A DNA stretch of 16,971 bases. Origin: an uncultured Clostridia bacterium. Its GTDB lineage: Bacteria; Bacillota; Clostridia; Oscillospirales; Oscillospiraceae. The stretch's first letter is position 1; each line of letters opens with the position of its first letter. The notes under the pieces are model-generated. The model did not search any database, had not been told where the DNA came from, and saw nothing but the letters and a program-made list of their open reading frames with translations. Below, in pieces: positions 1-7,880 of this stretch. Where the stretch lies: positions 1 to 16,971 of the forward strand of contig CALDMR010000097.1 in the NCBI GenBank assembly GCA_937915065.1, read 5' to 3'. The position numbers and the translations under genes were made by a program.

Positions 1-2
1 TG

Positions 3-392
3 ATCCACCGCGTGGTGCTGGGCTCCATCGAGCGCTTCATCGGCGTCATCACCGAGCACTTTGCCGGCGCTTTCCCCACCTGGCTCAGCCCCGTGCAGGT
101 CAAGATCCTGCCCATCACGGATCGCGCCGCCGACTATGCCAACACCCTGTCCACCCAGCTGGATGCCCTTGGCTTCCGCGTGGAAGTGGATCACCGCAAC
201 GAGAAGGTCGGCAAGAAGATTCGCGAAGCCACCATGGAAAAGATCCCCTATATGCTGGTGGTGGGCGACCGGGATATGGAAAACGGCACTGTTTCCGTCC
301 GGCACCGCTCCGGTGAGGATCTGGGCGCCATGAGTCTGAACGATTTCGCCGCCCTGCTGCGCGATGTCGTGGACACCAAGGCCATGAAGTAA
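3..392 (+). CDS. thrS: Threonyl-tRNA synthetase, C-terminal part (5' truncated)
   Basis: The reading frame is already open at the left edge and gives 129 residues of the carboxyl end of threonyl-tRNA synthetase, which charges tRNA-Thr in the cytosol. The first residues read IHRVVLGSIERFIG, the end of the class II catalytic core (motif 3 region, usually MIHRAxLGSxERFIG). The stretch from PTWLSPVQVKILPI onward is the class II anticodon-binding domain, ending in LRDVVDTKAMK. The first in-frame GTG (12) is internal, not a start. The gene is the only plus-strand gene here and converges on the GRE gene across a shared terminator. It is housekeeping and marks the boundary of the microcompartment locus. 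Identification is secure, although most of the protein lies outside the window. Confidence 0.95.
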   Translation: MHRVVLGSIERFIGVITEHFAGAFPTWLSPVQVKILPITDRAADYANTLSTQLDALGFRVEVDHRNEKVGKKIREATMEKIPYMLVVGDRDMENGTVSVRHRSGEDLGAMSLNDFAALLRDVVDTKAMK

Positions 393-411
393 AAAGCCCC
401 ATAAAAACTGC

Positions 412-439
412 GAGGCCCCTTCCATTCGGAAGGGGCCTC
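412..439. terminator. Bidirectional intrinsic terminator between thrS and the GRE gene
   Basis: A perfect 12-bp stem (412-423 with 428-439) closes a 4-base ATTC loop. On the plus strand it is followed by a T-rich run (440-451). On the minus strand it is followed by two T tracts, read from the A tracts at 391-395 and 403-407. It can therefore end both thrS and the activase-GRE transcript, about 45 bases after the GRE stop. Confidence 0.9.
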
Positions 440-484
440 TTGTGTTGTTTTGATTGCTGCAAGCCATGCCTGCCCAGTGGCAGA

Positions 485-2905
485 TCACCAGTTGGACAGC
501 TCTGTCCGGTCGATAATGGCCTGCTGTGCGTCGGGCCGCAGCTCCACAAAGTAGGCGCTGTAACCGGCCACCCGCACCAGAAGATCACTGTAATTCTCAG
601 GGTGCTTCTGAGCGTCCTTCAGGGTTTCATTGGACACCACATTAAACTGAACATGGTAGCCGCCCAGCTGGCTTTCCGTGCGCATCAGGGCAATCAGATT
701 CTTCTTGTCCTGTTCCGTTTCCAGCAAAGAGGGGCTCAATTTCATATTCAGCAGATTGCCACAGCCGGATTTGGAGTGATCCATGGCGCAGACCGACTTG
801 ATAATGGCGGTGGGGCCATTCTTATCATAGCCGGTATAGGGCGACACACCGTCGGCCAGGGGCGTTCCCGCTTTGCGGCCCGAGGGCAGCGCGCAGGTGA
901 CCTCGCCATGGGGCACATTGGCGATCACGGGCACATTGCCGGTCACAAAGTGGTATCCCAGCAGGTTCTTGTAAGAAGAGGTGACTTCATAGGAGAAATC
1001 CATCATCTCCTTGGCAATGTCATCCACATAAGGATCGTCGTTGCCGTACTTGGGGGCGTTGTTGATCAGCATCTGGCGCTCAGCCTCGTATCCCTCAAAG
1101 TCCGCCTCAATCATGCGAACCAGCTGATCCATGGTGAACACCTTGTCTTCATACACCAGCTTTTTCACCGCCGCCATGGAGTCTGCCAAGTCCGTCAGGC
1201 CGGTGGTTTCCAAACCGGGGCCGTTGTTGAACACCGCGCCGCCGAAGAGACAGTCGGTGCCGCTTTCCAGGCATCCCTCCGTCAGAATCGAACGAACGGT
1301 TTTGGGAAGCTTTTTCATGTGCGCCTGCTCGGACACATGGACGCTGGCCACGGCCATTTTGATCTGGTAGGCCATCTGCTTTTTCACGGCGTCCTCAAAT
1401 TTTTCATAGGTATCAAAGGTGCGCGGATCGCCGGTCTTCAAGCCGATATCCCGCTTCCAGTAGCGGGTGTAGCCATTGAACAGAGCCCATTCCACAGCAA
1501 TGGCATAACTGTAGCGGCAGCCCTCGGCCCACATGTGGGACTTGCCCGCAGGATAGGGCTCGATGCAGCCGCCCACAGACCAGTTATAGGCCTCCTCCAG
1601 CGGCACGCCGCGGCGCTCCAGAATACGGAAGGCATTTTCGTCAAAGAACAGGGCGGGCTGACCGGTACCCAGCTTGATCAGATCGCAGACCTTCATCAAA
1701 TACTCGTCGGACGTTTTTTCATTCACGCGCACATTGATGGTGGGCGTATTCATCCGCAGATCCATGGTGCACTGCAGCATCATGGAGGAAAGGTCGTTGA
1801 CCGCGTCTTCGCCCTTTTCGTCCACGCCGCCCACGGTAACGCCGCAGAAAGAAATATAACCGGAATAGTAGGACGCGCCGTCCGCAGTGACCACATAAAT
1901 ATACTCCGCCAGCTTGATCCACAGGCATTCCAGCAGTTCCTGGGCTTCCAGCTTGGTGATGGCGCCGCTTTCGATATCCGCCTTATAGAAGGGATACAGA
2001 TACTGATCCGGGCGGGCAATGCAGCATGCCTGCTGGTTTTCATCGGCCCAGATCATCATCTGGGTAAACCACACAGACTGCACCGCCTCGTGGAAGTTTC
2101 TGGGCGCCTCATAGGGAGCGCGGCAGGCTTCTGCGATTTTCAGCAGCTCCGCCGCTCTCACGGGATCCGTTTCCGCCGCCGCCAGTTCCCGGGCATAATC
2201 GGCATGACGCTGGCACATAACGCGGCAGGCCTCGCAGGTGATGATCACGGCCTCATAAAACTTGGCCTTGCTCCAGGTCTGGGGATCGGTCCGATCCAGG
2301 GCAGCCAGATAGGCCTCCGCCTCTTCACGGACACCCTTAAAGCCCTTTTTCATCACAATGTTGTGATAGCCCACAGACCATTCGCCGCCGCCGGTGGCAG
2401 ACTTGGCGTCGCTGAACACAATATTGGTGCCCATGCCGATGTTTTTCAGCTCATCGCTCATGTTGGCATAGAAGTACTCTTCCATGGATTTGCCTTCCCA
2501 GAAGGGGAAAATCACTTCCTTCAGGGCCTTTTTCGTCTCCTCGGAGATCTGGTAGGGGTCCTGGGGGCGGGTCGCCATGGTATCCATCTCATCAGCAATC
2601 CACTTATAGCAGATCTCGGGGCAGACCACGGCGGAGCGGTGCTTCGATCCCTCGGTGCCGATGATCAGCTCGTCCCGGCCAATGACCAGGGGCTTTTCCG
2701 TCATGTACGCCAGCAGCGCTTTCGCGTGGCGAACCGGCAGATCCTCCGCTTCCGTTTCCTGATAGACCCGGGTATACACCAGGGCACGAAACACATCCAG
2801 TTCCGGCTGATTTTGGAAAAACTGATCCCTCAGGCGGTTCACCCGCTCTGTCGCACCGTCGGTCCATTTTCTTCTTTCCACATTGTTGTTGCCGCAGCAA
2901 GCCAT
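485..2905 (-). CDS. Glycyl radical enzyme, Cys-X-Glu eliminase/lyase type, substrate unknown
   Basis: 806 residues, the usual length for the dehydratase/lyase branch of glycyl radical enzymes. The C-terminal glycyl loop reads RVAGYSAYF, with the radical glycine at G781. The thiyl-radical cysteine is in GGCIEP (C447) and is followed by the general-base glutamate E449. This Cys-X-Glu signature is shared by propanediol and glycerol dehydratases, choline TMA-lyase and isethionate sulfite-lyase, and separates it from pyruvate formate-lyase, which has two adjacent cysteines. The GRPxxGxPLADG-like and GPTAIIKSV segments near 676-705 are also typical. The segment that usually reads ESNGHS is DENQQACC here (288-295), so the pocket looks divergent. 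The ATG has an AAAGGAGG site 8 bases upstream. It follows its activase in one unit and is probably cargo of the encoded shell. It has no long N-terminal extension of the kind seen in some choline lyases. The family is certain; the substrate is not. Confidence 0.93.
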   Translation of the reverse strand: MACCGNNNVERRKWTDGATERVNRLRDQFFQNQPELDVFRALVYTRVYQETEAEDLPVRHAKALLAYMTEKPLVIGRDELIIGTEGSKHRSAVVCPEICYKWIADEMDTMATRPQDPYQISEETKKALKEVIFPFWEGKSMEEYFYANMSDELKNIGMGTNIVFSDAKSATGGGEWSVGYHNIVMKKGFKGVREEAEAYLAALDRTDPQTWSKAKFYEAVIITCEACRVMCQRHADYARELAAAETDPVRAAELLKIAEACRAPYEAPRNFHEAVQSVWFTQMMIWADENQQACCIARPDQYLYPFYKADIESGAITKLEAQELLECLWIKLAEYIYVVTADGASYYSGYISFCGVTVGGVDEKGEDAVNDLSSMMLQCTMDLRMNTPTINVRVNEKTSDEYLMKVCDLIKLGTGQPALFFDENAFRILERRGVPLEEAYNWSVGGCIEPYPAGKSHMWAEGCRYSYAIAVEWALFNGYTRYWKRDIGLKTGDPRTFDTYEKFEDAVKKQMAYQIKMAVASVHVSEQAHMKKLPKTVRSILTEGCLESGTDCLFGGAVFNNGPGLETTGLTDLADSMAAVKKLVYEDKVFTMDQLVRMIEADFEGYEAERQMLINNAPKYGNDDPYVDDIAKEMMDFSYEVTSSYKNLLGYHFVTGNVPVIANVPHGEVTCALPSGRKAGTPLADGVSPYTGYDKNGPTAIIKSVCAMDHSKSGCGNLLNMKLSPSLLETEQDKKNLIALMRTESQLGGYHVQFNVVSNETLKDAQKHPENYSDLLVRVAGYSAYFVELRPDAQQAIIDRTELSNW

Positions 2906-2960
2906 AATTGTGCCTCCTTTATTCTGATATCCATGTTGCTTTGGGTGAATTTATCATCGA

Positions 2961-2984
2961 GATGCTCCGCCCTTCGGGAGCATC
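2961..2984 (-). other. Intercistronic stem-loop between activase and GRE
   Basis: An 8-bp perfect stem (2961-2968 with 2977-2984) with an 8-base loop lies in the 83-base gap between the activase stop and the GRE start. On the minus strand no U tract follows, so it is unlikely to be a full terminator. It could protect the 5' end of a processed GRE mRNA, which would let the enzyme be made in excess over its activase. That role is inferred from position only. Confidence 0.45.
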
Positions 2985-2988
2985 CTGG

Positions 2989-3897
2989 TTAACCGCCAAT
3001 TTGAACGCGCAGGCCATAACCCTCCAGCAGCTCCTTGACCCGCGCCATATCCTCCGCATTCGGCAGCGTCGTCTCCTGCAGAGCATACGCCCGGCCCAGG
3101 GCTTCGTATTTGGAAAGGCCCATGTTATGATAGGGCAGGCAATGCACCGCCTCAATCTCATCCCCGTACTGGGCCAGATACGCTCCGGCCTGCCGGAGAT
3201 CCGCTTCGCTGTCATTCACGCCGGGAATAATGGGCATGCGCACAATGATCCGGGCCCGCCCGCACAGTCGGGACAAATTGGCCAGGATCTGTTCATTTCC
3301 CCTGCCGCAGTACCGGCAGTGCTTTTCGCTGTCCATCATCTTCAAATCAAATAAAAACAAATCGATCCAGGGCAGCACCTGTTCAAAAGTCTGCCAGGGC
3401 ACACAGCCGCAGGTCTCCACCGCTGTATTGAGTCCCTCCGCCCGATAAGCCCGGGCGATCTCCACAATAAAATCGGGATGGAGCAGCGGCTCGCCGCCGG
3501 AAAATGTAATGCCGCCGCCGGAATTCTTATAAAAGGGCACATCCCGATCCACCGCCCGCCGGGCTTCTTCCGCCGTAGTCCGCGCGCCTTTGATCACCCG
3601 TGCTCCGCTGGGGCAAACCGCGGCACAGGCCCCGCAATCCACGCAGAGGCCCTTGTCCGGCGGCCGTCCCGTCCCATCCGCCGCAATCGCCCCCCGGGAA
3701 CATTGGCCAACGCATCGGCCGCAGCCAATGCATTTGGCTCCATAGACCATCAGCTCTGGTGCTGGTCCAATATTTTCCGGATTGGCGCACCATTGACAGT
3801 GCAAAGGGCACCCCTTCAAAAACAGAATACTGCGAATTCCAGGCCCATCATGGACGCTGAATTTTTGGAGATTGGTGACCACAGCCGTTTCTCCCAC
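2989..3897 (-). CDS. Glycyl radical enzyme activase (radical SAM)
   Basis: 302 residues. It uses S-adenosylmethionine and a [4Fe-4S] cluster to abstract the hydrogen from the glycine of its partner GRE. The radical SAM motif CxxxCxxC is CPLHCQWC (C30, C34, C37), and SGGEP at 133-137 binds the SAM amino group. Between them lie two ferredoxin-type clusters (C56/C59/C62/C66 and C85/C88/C91/C95), as in activases of dehydratase and lyase GREs; pyruvate formate-lyase activase lacks this insert. The N-terminal segment FSVHDGPGIRS is typical of the family. The start is GTG, chosen because an AAAGGAGG site sits 8 bases upstream (3906-3913). It is the first gene of its unit, directly upstream of the GRE, and is preceded by a promoter and an ANTAR-type leader. 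The partner is assumed to be the adjacent GRE. Confidence 0.95.
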   Translation of the reverse strand: MGETAVVTNLQKFSVHDGPGIRSILFLKGCPLHCQWCANPENIGPAPELMVYGAKCIGCGRCVGQCSRGAIAADGTGRPPDKGLCVDCGACAAVCPSGARVIKGARTTAEEARRAVDRDVPFYKNSGGGITFSGGEPLLHPDFIVEIARAYRAEGLNTAVETCGCVPWQTFEQVLPWIDLFLFDLKMMDSEKHCRYCGRGNEQILANLSRLCGRARIIVRMPIIPGVNDSEADLRQAGAYLAQYGDEIEAVHCLPYHNMGLSKYEALGRAYALQETTLPNAEDMARVKELLEGYGLRVQIGG

Positions 3898-4010
3898 AGA
3901 AGGCCCCTCCTTTCAGCACAACGCGCAAAAATTGCGTCAAATTTTATTCACATCGACGAATAGAGTGCATTATATTTCCACCATATTGTGCAAAATGCGC
4001 ATTTGAATGG

Positions 4011-4049
4011 TAAAAAAAGAGGCCAAAACCTTTGCATCAAAAGTTTTGG
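4011..4049 (-). terminator. Leader terminator (attenuator) of the activase-GRE unit
   Basis: On the minus strand a 12-bp stem spans 4023-4049, with one G.U pair and a 3-base loop, and is followed by a CCTC and seven-T tract (4022-4012). It lies between the promoter and the activase start, so it would stop transcription before the first gene. Its 5' arm overlaps the second hairpin of the upstream element, which implies mutually exclusive folding. Confidence 0.85.
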
Positions 4050-4093
4050 ACCACAATGCCGCATTCTGCTGATATACGCCGTTGCATATCAGC
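4047..4093 (-). promoter_or_regulatory. ANTAR-type two-hairpin antiterminator element, copy 1
   Basis: On the minus strand hairpin P1 (4068-4093) has a 10-bp stem including one G.U pair and the hexaloop AACGGC. After a 4-nt linker, AGAA, comes hairpin P2 (4047-4063), a GGC/GTC stem with a one-base bulge and two further pairs, and the hexaloop ATTGTG. Both loops have A at position 1 and G at position 4, the known requirement for ANTAR-domain antiterminators such as EutV. The 3' arm of P2 overlaps the start of the terminator stem, so regulator binding would prevent termination. P2 is short and weaker than in copy 2. The regulator itself is not in the window. Confidence 0.8.
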
Positions 4094-4117
4094 CAATATA
4101 AAATTGAAATTGAGTTC

Positions 4118-4146
4118 AGTATAACAAGGCCCCTCCTGTTTGTCAA
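4118..4146 (-). promoter_or_regulatory. Sigma-A-type promoter of the activase-GRE unit
   Basis: On the minus strand a perfect -35 box TTGACA (4141-4146) is separated by exactly 17 bases from a -10 box TATACT (4118-4123). Transcription would start near 4111, just ahead of the leader hairpins. Such a strong promoter fits a system whose control is exerted by termination in the leader. Confidence 0.88.
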
Positions 4147-4177
4147 TAGCTTTTCGCTCCTATTTTCCCTGGTTTTT

Positions 4178-4212
4178 CAAAAGGAAAGCGGCCAGCTGAA
4201 CCAGCTGGCCGC
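4178..4212 (-). terminator. Intrinsic terminator after the flavodiiron gene
   Basis: A perfect 11-bp GC-rich stem (4188-4198 with 4202-4212) with a 3-base loop is followed on the minus strand by TTTCCTTTT. It ends the CoA-transferase-flavodiiron transcript just before the next promoter. The 223 bases between it and the flavodiiron stop (4213-4435) hold no gene or signal that I can support. Confidence 0.85.
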
Positions 4213-4435
4213 AGGATAGAAAACAGAAGGTACCGCTTCGGGAACACGGCAATGCAGTCATTTGAGCGGGACTGCACAACCTGCTTATTTCCGAGAACTG
4301 CGGATCTGATCCAAACACTGAAGAAGGGCGATTGAGGCGTCGCCCTGATCTCTTCTGATCGAATCGCTCAGGCTACACTTCTGTCGGTACAAATCAAGGG
4401 GTACAAATACAAGGATGCTTTTGGGGCATTGCGCG

Positions 4436-6370
4436 TTATTCCTGCCGGACAAAATCGGCCACGCCGTGCTTACAGATTGGGCAGATAAAGTCAACGGGAA
4501 GGTCATCGCCCTCATAAACATAGCCGCAGATCTTGCAGATCCAGCCCTTTTTAGGCTCCTCCGTCATGGCGGCGGGCAGGGGCTTAGGCTTGATATGGGC
4601 AAAGTAATAAGCATACGTCACCGAAGGTTCGTCGGACAGCACTTTGCTTTCCGTCACATCAGCGATGAACAGGGTGTGGCTGCCGCAGTCAATGCTCTGA
4701 ATGACCTTGCCAGAGAGCACCGCATTGGTGCAGCCGGTGAGATAGTACAGGCCGTTAGCGCTGCGCTGCAAACCTTCGCAGCCCTCAAACTTCTCTGCCG
4801 TGCGGCCGCTTTGGAAGCCAAAGCGCTTAAACACATCCATGGACACGTCTTCGCTCAGCACGGAAACATTGAACACGCCGGTTTTCAGGATCATATCGTG
4901 GGTATAATTGGATTTGTTCACCGCGATGGAAATGCGCTGGGGATTGCTGGTCAGCTGCATCGCCGTGTTGACAATACAACCGTTATCCTTCGCACCGTCT
5001 CTGGCGCTGAGCATAAACAGGCCGTAAGAGAATTTCTGGAAGGCCGCAGGATCGATGGGCGTGGGGGCGGCAGCGCCCTGGCGGGCGGTGATCATCATCG
5101 TCAACAGCGCCGCAGGATCATCGCGCAGCATGGACATGACCGCCTGCTTACTGGGAACCGCAGGCTTGGCTCCGGGAATGGTTGCAGCAATGGCATCCAC
5201 CAGGGCGTCCACCTCGTCCATCTGCCGTTCCTTCAAGGCAGAGCGCACCGTCACGCTTTGATCAATAAACTTTGTGCCGGGGATCTGCGCCATCAGCTGG
5301 CGCATCTGGCCGCCGGCTGCCGGCGCCCAGGAACCGTTCTCCACAAAGGCCACCGTGCGGTTGCGCAGATTGTGGTTCACGATATCGTGCAGCAGGTTCT
5401 CCATGGCGATGTAGATCCCTGCGTTATAAGTAGCGGAAGCAAAAACCAGGTGGCTATACCGGAACGCCGCCGCCAGGATCTCGTCGGCCGCAGTATAGGA
5501 CGCGTCATACAGCGCCACCTTAATGCCCCGCTCCGTCAGCTTGGACGCCAGGATCTCTGCCACATTGGCCGTATTCCCGTAAATAGAGGCATAGGCGATC
5601 ACCACGCCGGTCTCCTCGGGGGTATAGGTAGCCCACTGGATGTACTTCTCCAGGAACTGGCTGAATTTCTTGCGCCAGACAAAGCCGTGCAGCGGGCACA
5701 CCATCTTGATCTCGATGCCGGCAGCTTTTTTCAGCACATCCACCACCTGGGGGCCGTACTTGCCGACGATATTGGTATAGTAGCGGCGGGCTTCCTCCAG
5801 ATAGTCTCCGAAGAAGTCCACTTCATCGGCAAACAGGGCGCCGTCCAGAGCGCCGAATGTGCCGAAGGCATCGGCGGAAAAAAGGATCTTTTCGCCGATA
5901 TCATAGGTCACCATAACCTCGGGCCAATGAACCATGGGTGCAGCCACGAATGTGAAGGTGTGCTTTCCGGTGCAGAATGTATCCCCCTCTGCCACCAGGT
6001 GCAGGCGGGAGCGCACATCGAATTCAAAGAACTGCTCCATGATCTGGGCAACTTTTTCATTGCAGACAATGGTCACATTGGGATACCGGGCCACCAAATC
6101 GCCCAGAGTTGCAGCGTGATCCATCTCCATATGCTGCACCACCACATAATCCAGCTTGCGGCCGTTCAGCACATGGGCCAAGTTTTCCAAATACTGCCGG
6201 CTGGCACTGTGATCCACGGTATCAAACACCACCGTAGCACGATCCAGCAACACATAGGAATTATAGGAAACGCCCTTCGGGATCTTATACACACCTTCAA
6301 ACAAGGCCAAGCGCCGGTCGTTGGCGCCGATCCAATAGAGATCATCCGTTACTTTTCGAACATTGTACAT
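4436..6370 (-). CDS. Flavodiiron protein fused to flavin reductase and rubredoxin domains
   Basis: 644 residues in four modules. The N-terminal metallo-beta-lactamase-like domain (about 1-250) keeps the diiron ligands: HMEMDH at 80-85, H148, D167 and H228. A flavodoxin domain follows (about 253-395), with the FMN loop SIYGNT. A flavin reductase-like domain covers roughly 430-590. A C-terminal short-loop rubredoxin has cysteine pairs C612/C615 and C630/C633. Flavodiiron proteins reduce O2 to water or NO to N2O; the added domains suggest that electrons pass from NAD(P)H internally without separate partners. The ATG lies 10 bases after a GGAAGGAG site. It is downstream of the CoA-transferase in the same ANTAR-controlled unit. 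A likely job is to protect the oxygen-sensitive GRE and activase, or to dispose of reducing power. It is probably cytosolic. The physiological substrate, O2 or NO, cannot be told from sequence. Confidence 0.92.
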   Translation of the reverse strand: MYNVRKVTDDLYWIGANDRRLALFEGVYKIPKGVSYNSYVLLDRATVVFDTVDHSASRQYLENLAHVLNGRKLDYVVVQHMEMDHAATLGDLVARYPNVTIVCNEKVAQIMEQFFEFDVRSRLHLVAEGDTFCTGKHTFTFVAAPMVHWPEVMVTYDIGEKILFSADAFGTFGALDGALFADEVDFFGDYLEEARRYYTNIVGKYGPQVVDVLKKAAGIEIKMVCPLHGFVWRKKFSQFLEKYIQWATYTPEETGVVIAYASIYGNTANVAEILASKLTERGIKVALYDASYTAADEILAAAFRYSHLVFASATYNAGIYIAMENLLHDIVNHNLRNRTVAFVENGSWAPAAGGQMRQLMAQIPGTKFIDQSVTVRSALKERQMDEVDALVDAIAATIPGAKPAVPSKQAVMSMLRDDPAALLTMMITARQGAAAPTPIDPAAFQKFSYGLFMLSARDGAKDNGCIVNTAMQLTSNPQRISIAVNKSNYTHDMILKTGVFNVSVLSEDVSMDVFKRFGFQSGRTAEKFEGCEGLQRSANGLYYLTGCTNAVLSGKVIQSIDCGSHTLFIADVTESKVLSDEPSVTYAYYFAHIKPKPLPAAMTEEPKKGWICKICGYVYEGDDLPVDFICPICKHGVADFVRQE

Positions 6371-6525
6371 ATTCGGTCAACTCCTTCCACCCGTGTCAGC
6401 GGTTTGCGTGCTCCGCCGGAGCGAAGCGCCGCCGTTTTTATCAAATTCCGGGCACTTCTGTCGAAGCTTTGCACATTATCCACAATTCTTTCCACATCAG
6501 GCGGTTTATTTTCCATTTAATGGAA

Positions 6526-7833
6526 TTAGAGCATGAGTCCCATCTTCTGCGCTTCAAACATCAGCTCATCCCGGAAATTCGGATGGGCAATGGAAATCAA
6601 TGCTTTGGCCCGCTGGGCAAAGGATCTGCCCCGCAGTTTGGCCAAACCGTATTCCGTAACAACCATGTCGACCTCGTTCCGGCCCGTTGTCACACCTGCG
6701 CCGGGGGACAGGAAGGGCTTGATCTTGCTGATCGTTCCGCCCTTGGCGGTGGAGGGGAAGGCAATGAAGCTCAGGCCGCCCCGGCTCATTAGCGCGCCGC
6801 GCACATAGTCCAGCTGTCCGCCGGAACCGGAGAACATCTTGTTGCCGATGGATTCAGCGCACACCTGGCCGCTCAAATCGATTTCCAGGGCCGCATTCAC
6901 AGAAACCACCTGACTGTTCTGCGCAATGGTATAGGGATTATTCACATAATCCACCGGCAGGATCGCCACAGAGGGATTGTGGTCGATATAGTCATACATC
7001 CGCTTGGAACCATATGCAAAGGTCGCCACGGTTTTGCCCGGATGCAGCGTTTTGCAGCTGTTGTCCACCGCGCCGCACTCAATCAGCTCGATCATGCTGT
7101 CCGTCAACATCTCGGTATGGATGCCCAGATGCTTTTTGGATTTCAGCGCCATACCAACAGCGTCGGGAATGGAGCCGATACCCAACTGGAGGCAGGCCCC
7201 GTCGGGAATGCGCTCGGCAATCAGATTGCCGATGGTCATGCTCACACTGTCCAGCTTGGCCGGAGGCAATACCGGCAGCGCATAGTCCGCCTCGCACAAA
7301 GCGTCCACTTCGCTAACATGGACTCTGGGCGCCTCCGCGCAATAGGGCATCTGCTGATTGACCTCCACCAGGATCATTTTGGCCTTTTTCAGATATTCCG
7401 CAGAATCCGAACCCGTCACGCCCAGGCTGAAATAGCCATGGGAATCCATCGGCGACACGGAAACCACAAAAACATCCACATCCAAATAATCCCGGATCAA
7501 TGCGGGCTGATCCCAGTAGGTATTGGGCAGATAATCCGCCAGTCCCTGGCCCACGGCCTTACGGGTCAAGCCAGAGCAAAACACCGATGTGCCCTGCAGA
7601 TTCTTCGCAAAACGAATGGGCTCCGTGTAGCAAACCAGCGGATACAGATCCAGATAGGTCGTGATCGTGCAGCTGCGCATGGAATCTGCTAAACAGCGGT
7701 TATTGATCGCTTCATACAAAGTTTTCGGCTGGGCCAGAAAAATATCGGAAAAAATATGGGACGCATCCGGAATCATGGCCGCTACTTCCGCTGCGCTCCG
7801 CTTCTTTTCTTCATAGATGGTTTGAAACTGCAT
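6526..7833 (-). CDS. Acetyl-CoA hydrolase/transferase family CoA-transferase
   Basis: 435 residues from the family that includes 4-hydroxybutyrate CoA-transferase, butyryl-CoA:acetate CoA-transferase and succinyl-CoA:acetate CoA-transferase. The catalytic glutamate is in GIHTEM (E241). The glycine-rich stretch QLGIGSIPDAV (216-226), the PVDYVNNP segment and SGSGGQLDYVRGA are family hallmarks. The start chosen is the ATG at 7833, which has an AGGAG site 8 bases upstream. An in-frame extension to 7941 is rejected because it runs through the leader terminator. It is the first gene of an ANTAR-controlled unit with the flavodiiron protein. It may move CoA from the acyl-CoA made in the shell to acetate, butyrate or another acid, in parallel with PduL. 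The exact acyl specificity is not readable from the sequence. Confidence 0.88.
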   Translation of the reverse strand: MQFQTIYEEKKRSAAEVAAMIPDASHIFSDIFLAQPKTLYEAINNRCLADSMRSCTITTYLDLYPLVCYTEPIRFAKNLQGTSVFCSGLTRKAVGQGLADYLPNTYWDQPALIRDYLDVDVFVVSVSPMDSHGYFSLGVTGSDSAEYLKKAKMILVEVNQQMPYCAEAPRVHVSEVDALCEADYALPVLPPAKLDSVSMTIGNLIAERIPDGACLQLGIGSIPDAVGMALKSKKHLGIHTEMLTDSMIELIECGAVDNSCKTLHPGKTVATFAYGSKRMYDYIDHNPSVAILPVDYVNNPYTIAQNSQVVSVNAALEIDLSGQVCAESIGNKMFSGSGGQLDYVRGALMSRGGLSFIAFPSTAKGGTISKIKPFLSPGAGVTTGRNEVDMVVTEYGLAKLRGRSFAQRAKALISIAHPNFRDELMFEAQKMGLML

Positions 7834-7880
7834 GTTTTTCACTCCTGTTTCCCCACGGTCTTGCGACCCGTTTTCAACAT

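Noticed and set aside
485..2905. Pyruvate formate-lyase
   Set aside because: There is a single active-site cysteine followed by X-Glu, and the activase carries two ferredoxin clusters; both point to the eliminase branch.
440..2992. 850-codon plus-strand open frame opposite the GRE gene
   Set aside because: His/Gly-rich translation with no family resemblance; it is the antisense shadow of a clearly identified GRE and runs through the terminator region.
3969..3974. TATAAT box as a second activase promoter
   Set aside because: No acceptable -35 box exists at 16-18 bases; the nearest TTGCAC is only 13 bases away.
4285..4521. 78-codon minus-strand frame overlapping the flavodiiron 3' end
   Set aside because: The only ATG starts lie inside the flavodiiron gene, no ribosome site precedes a start in the free part, and no family is recognisable.
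4415..6520. 701-codon plus-strand open frame opposite the flavodiiron gene
   Set aside because: No recognisable domain; the minus strand encodes a complete flavodiiron protein with all metal ligands.
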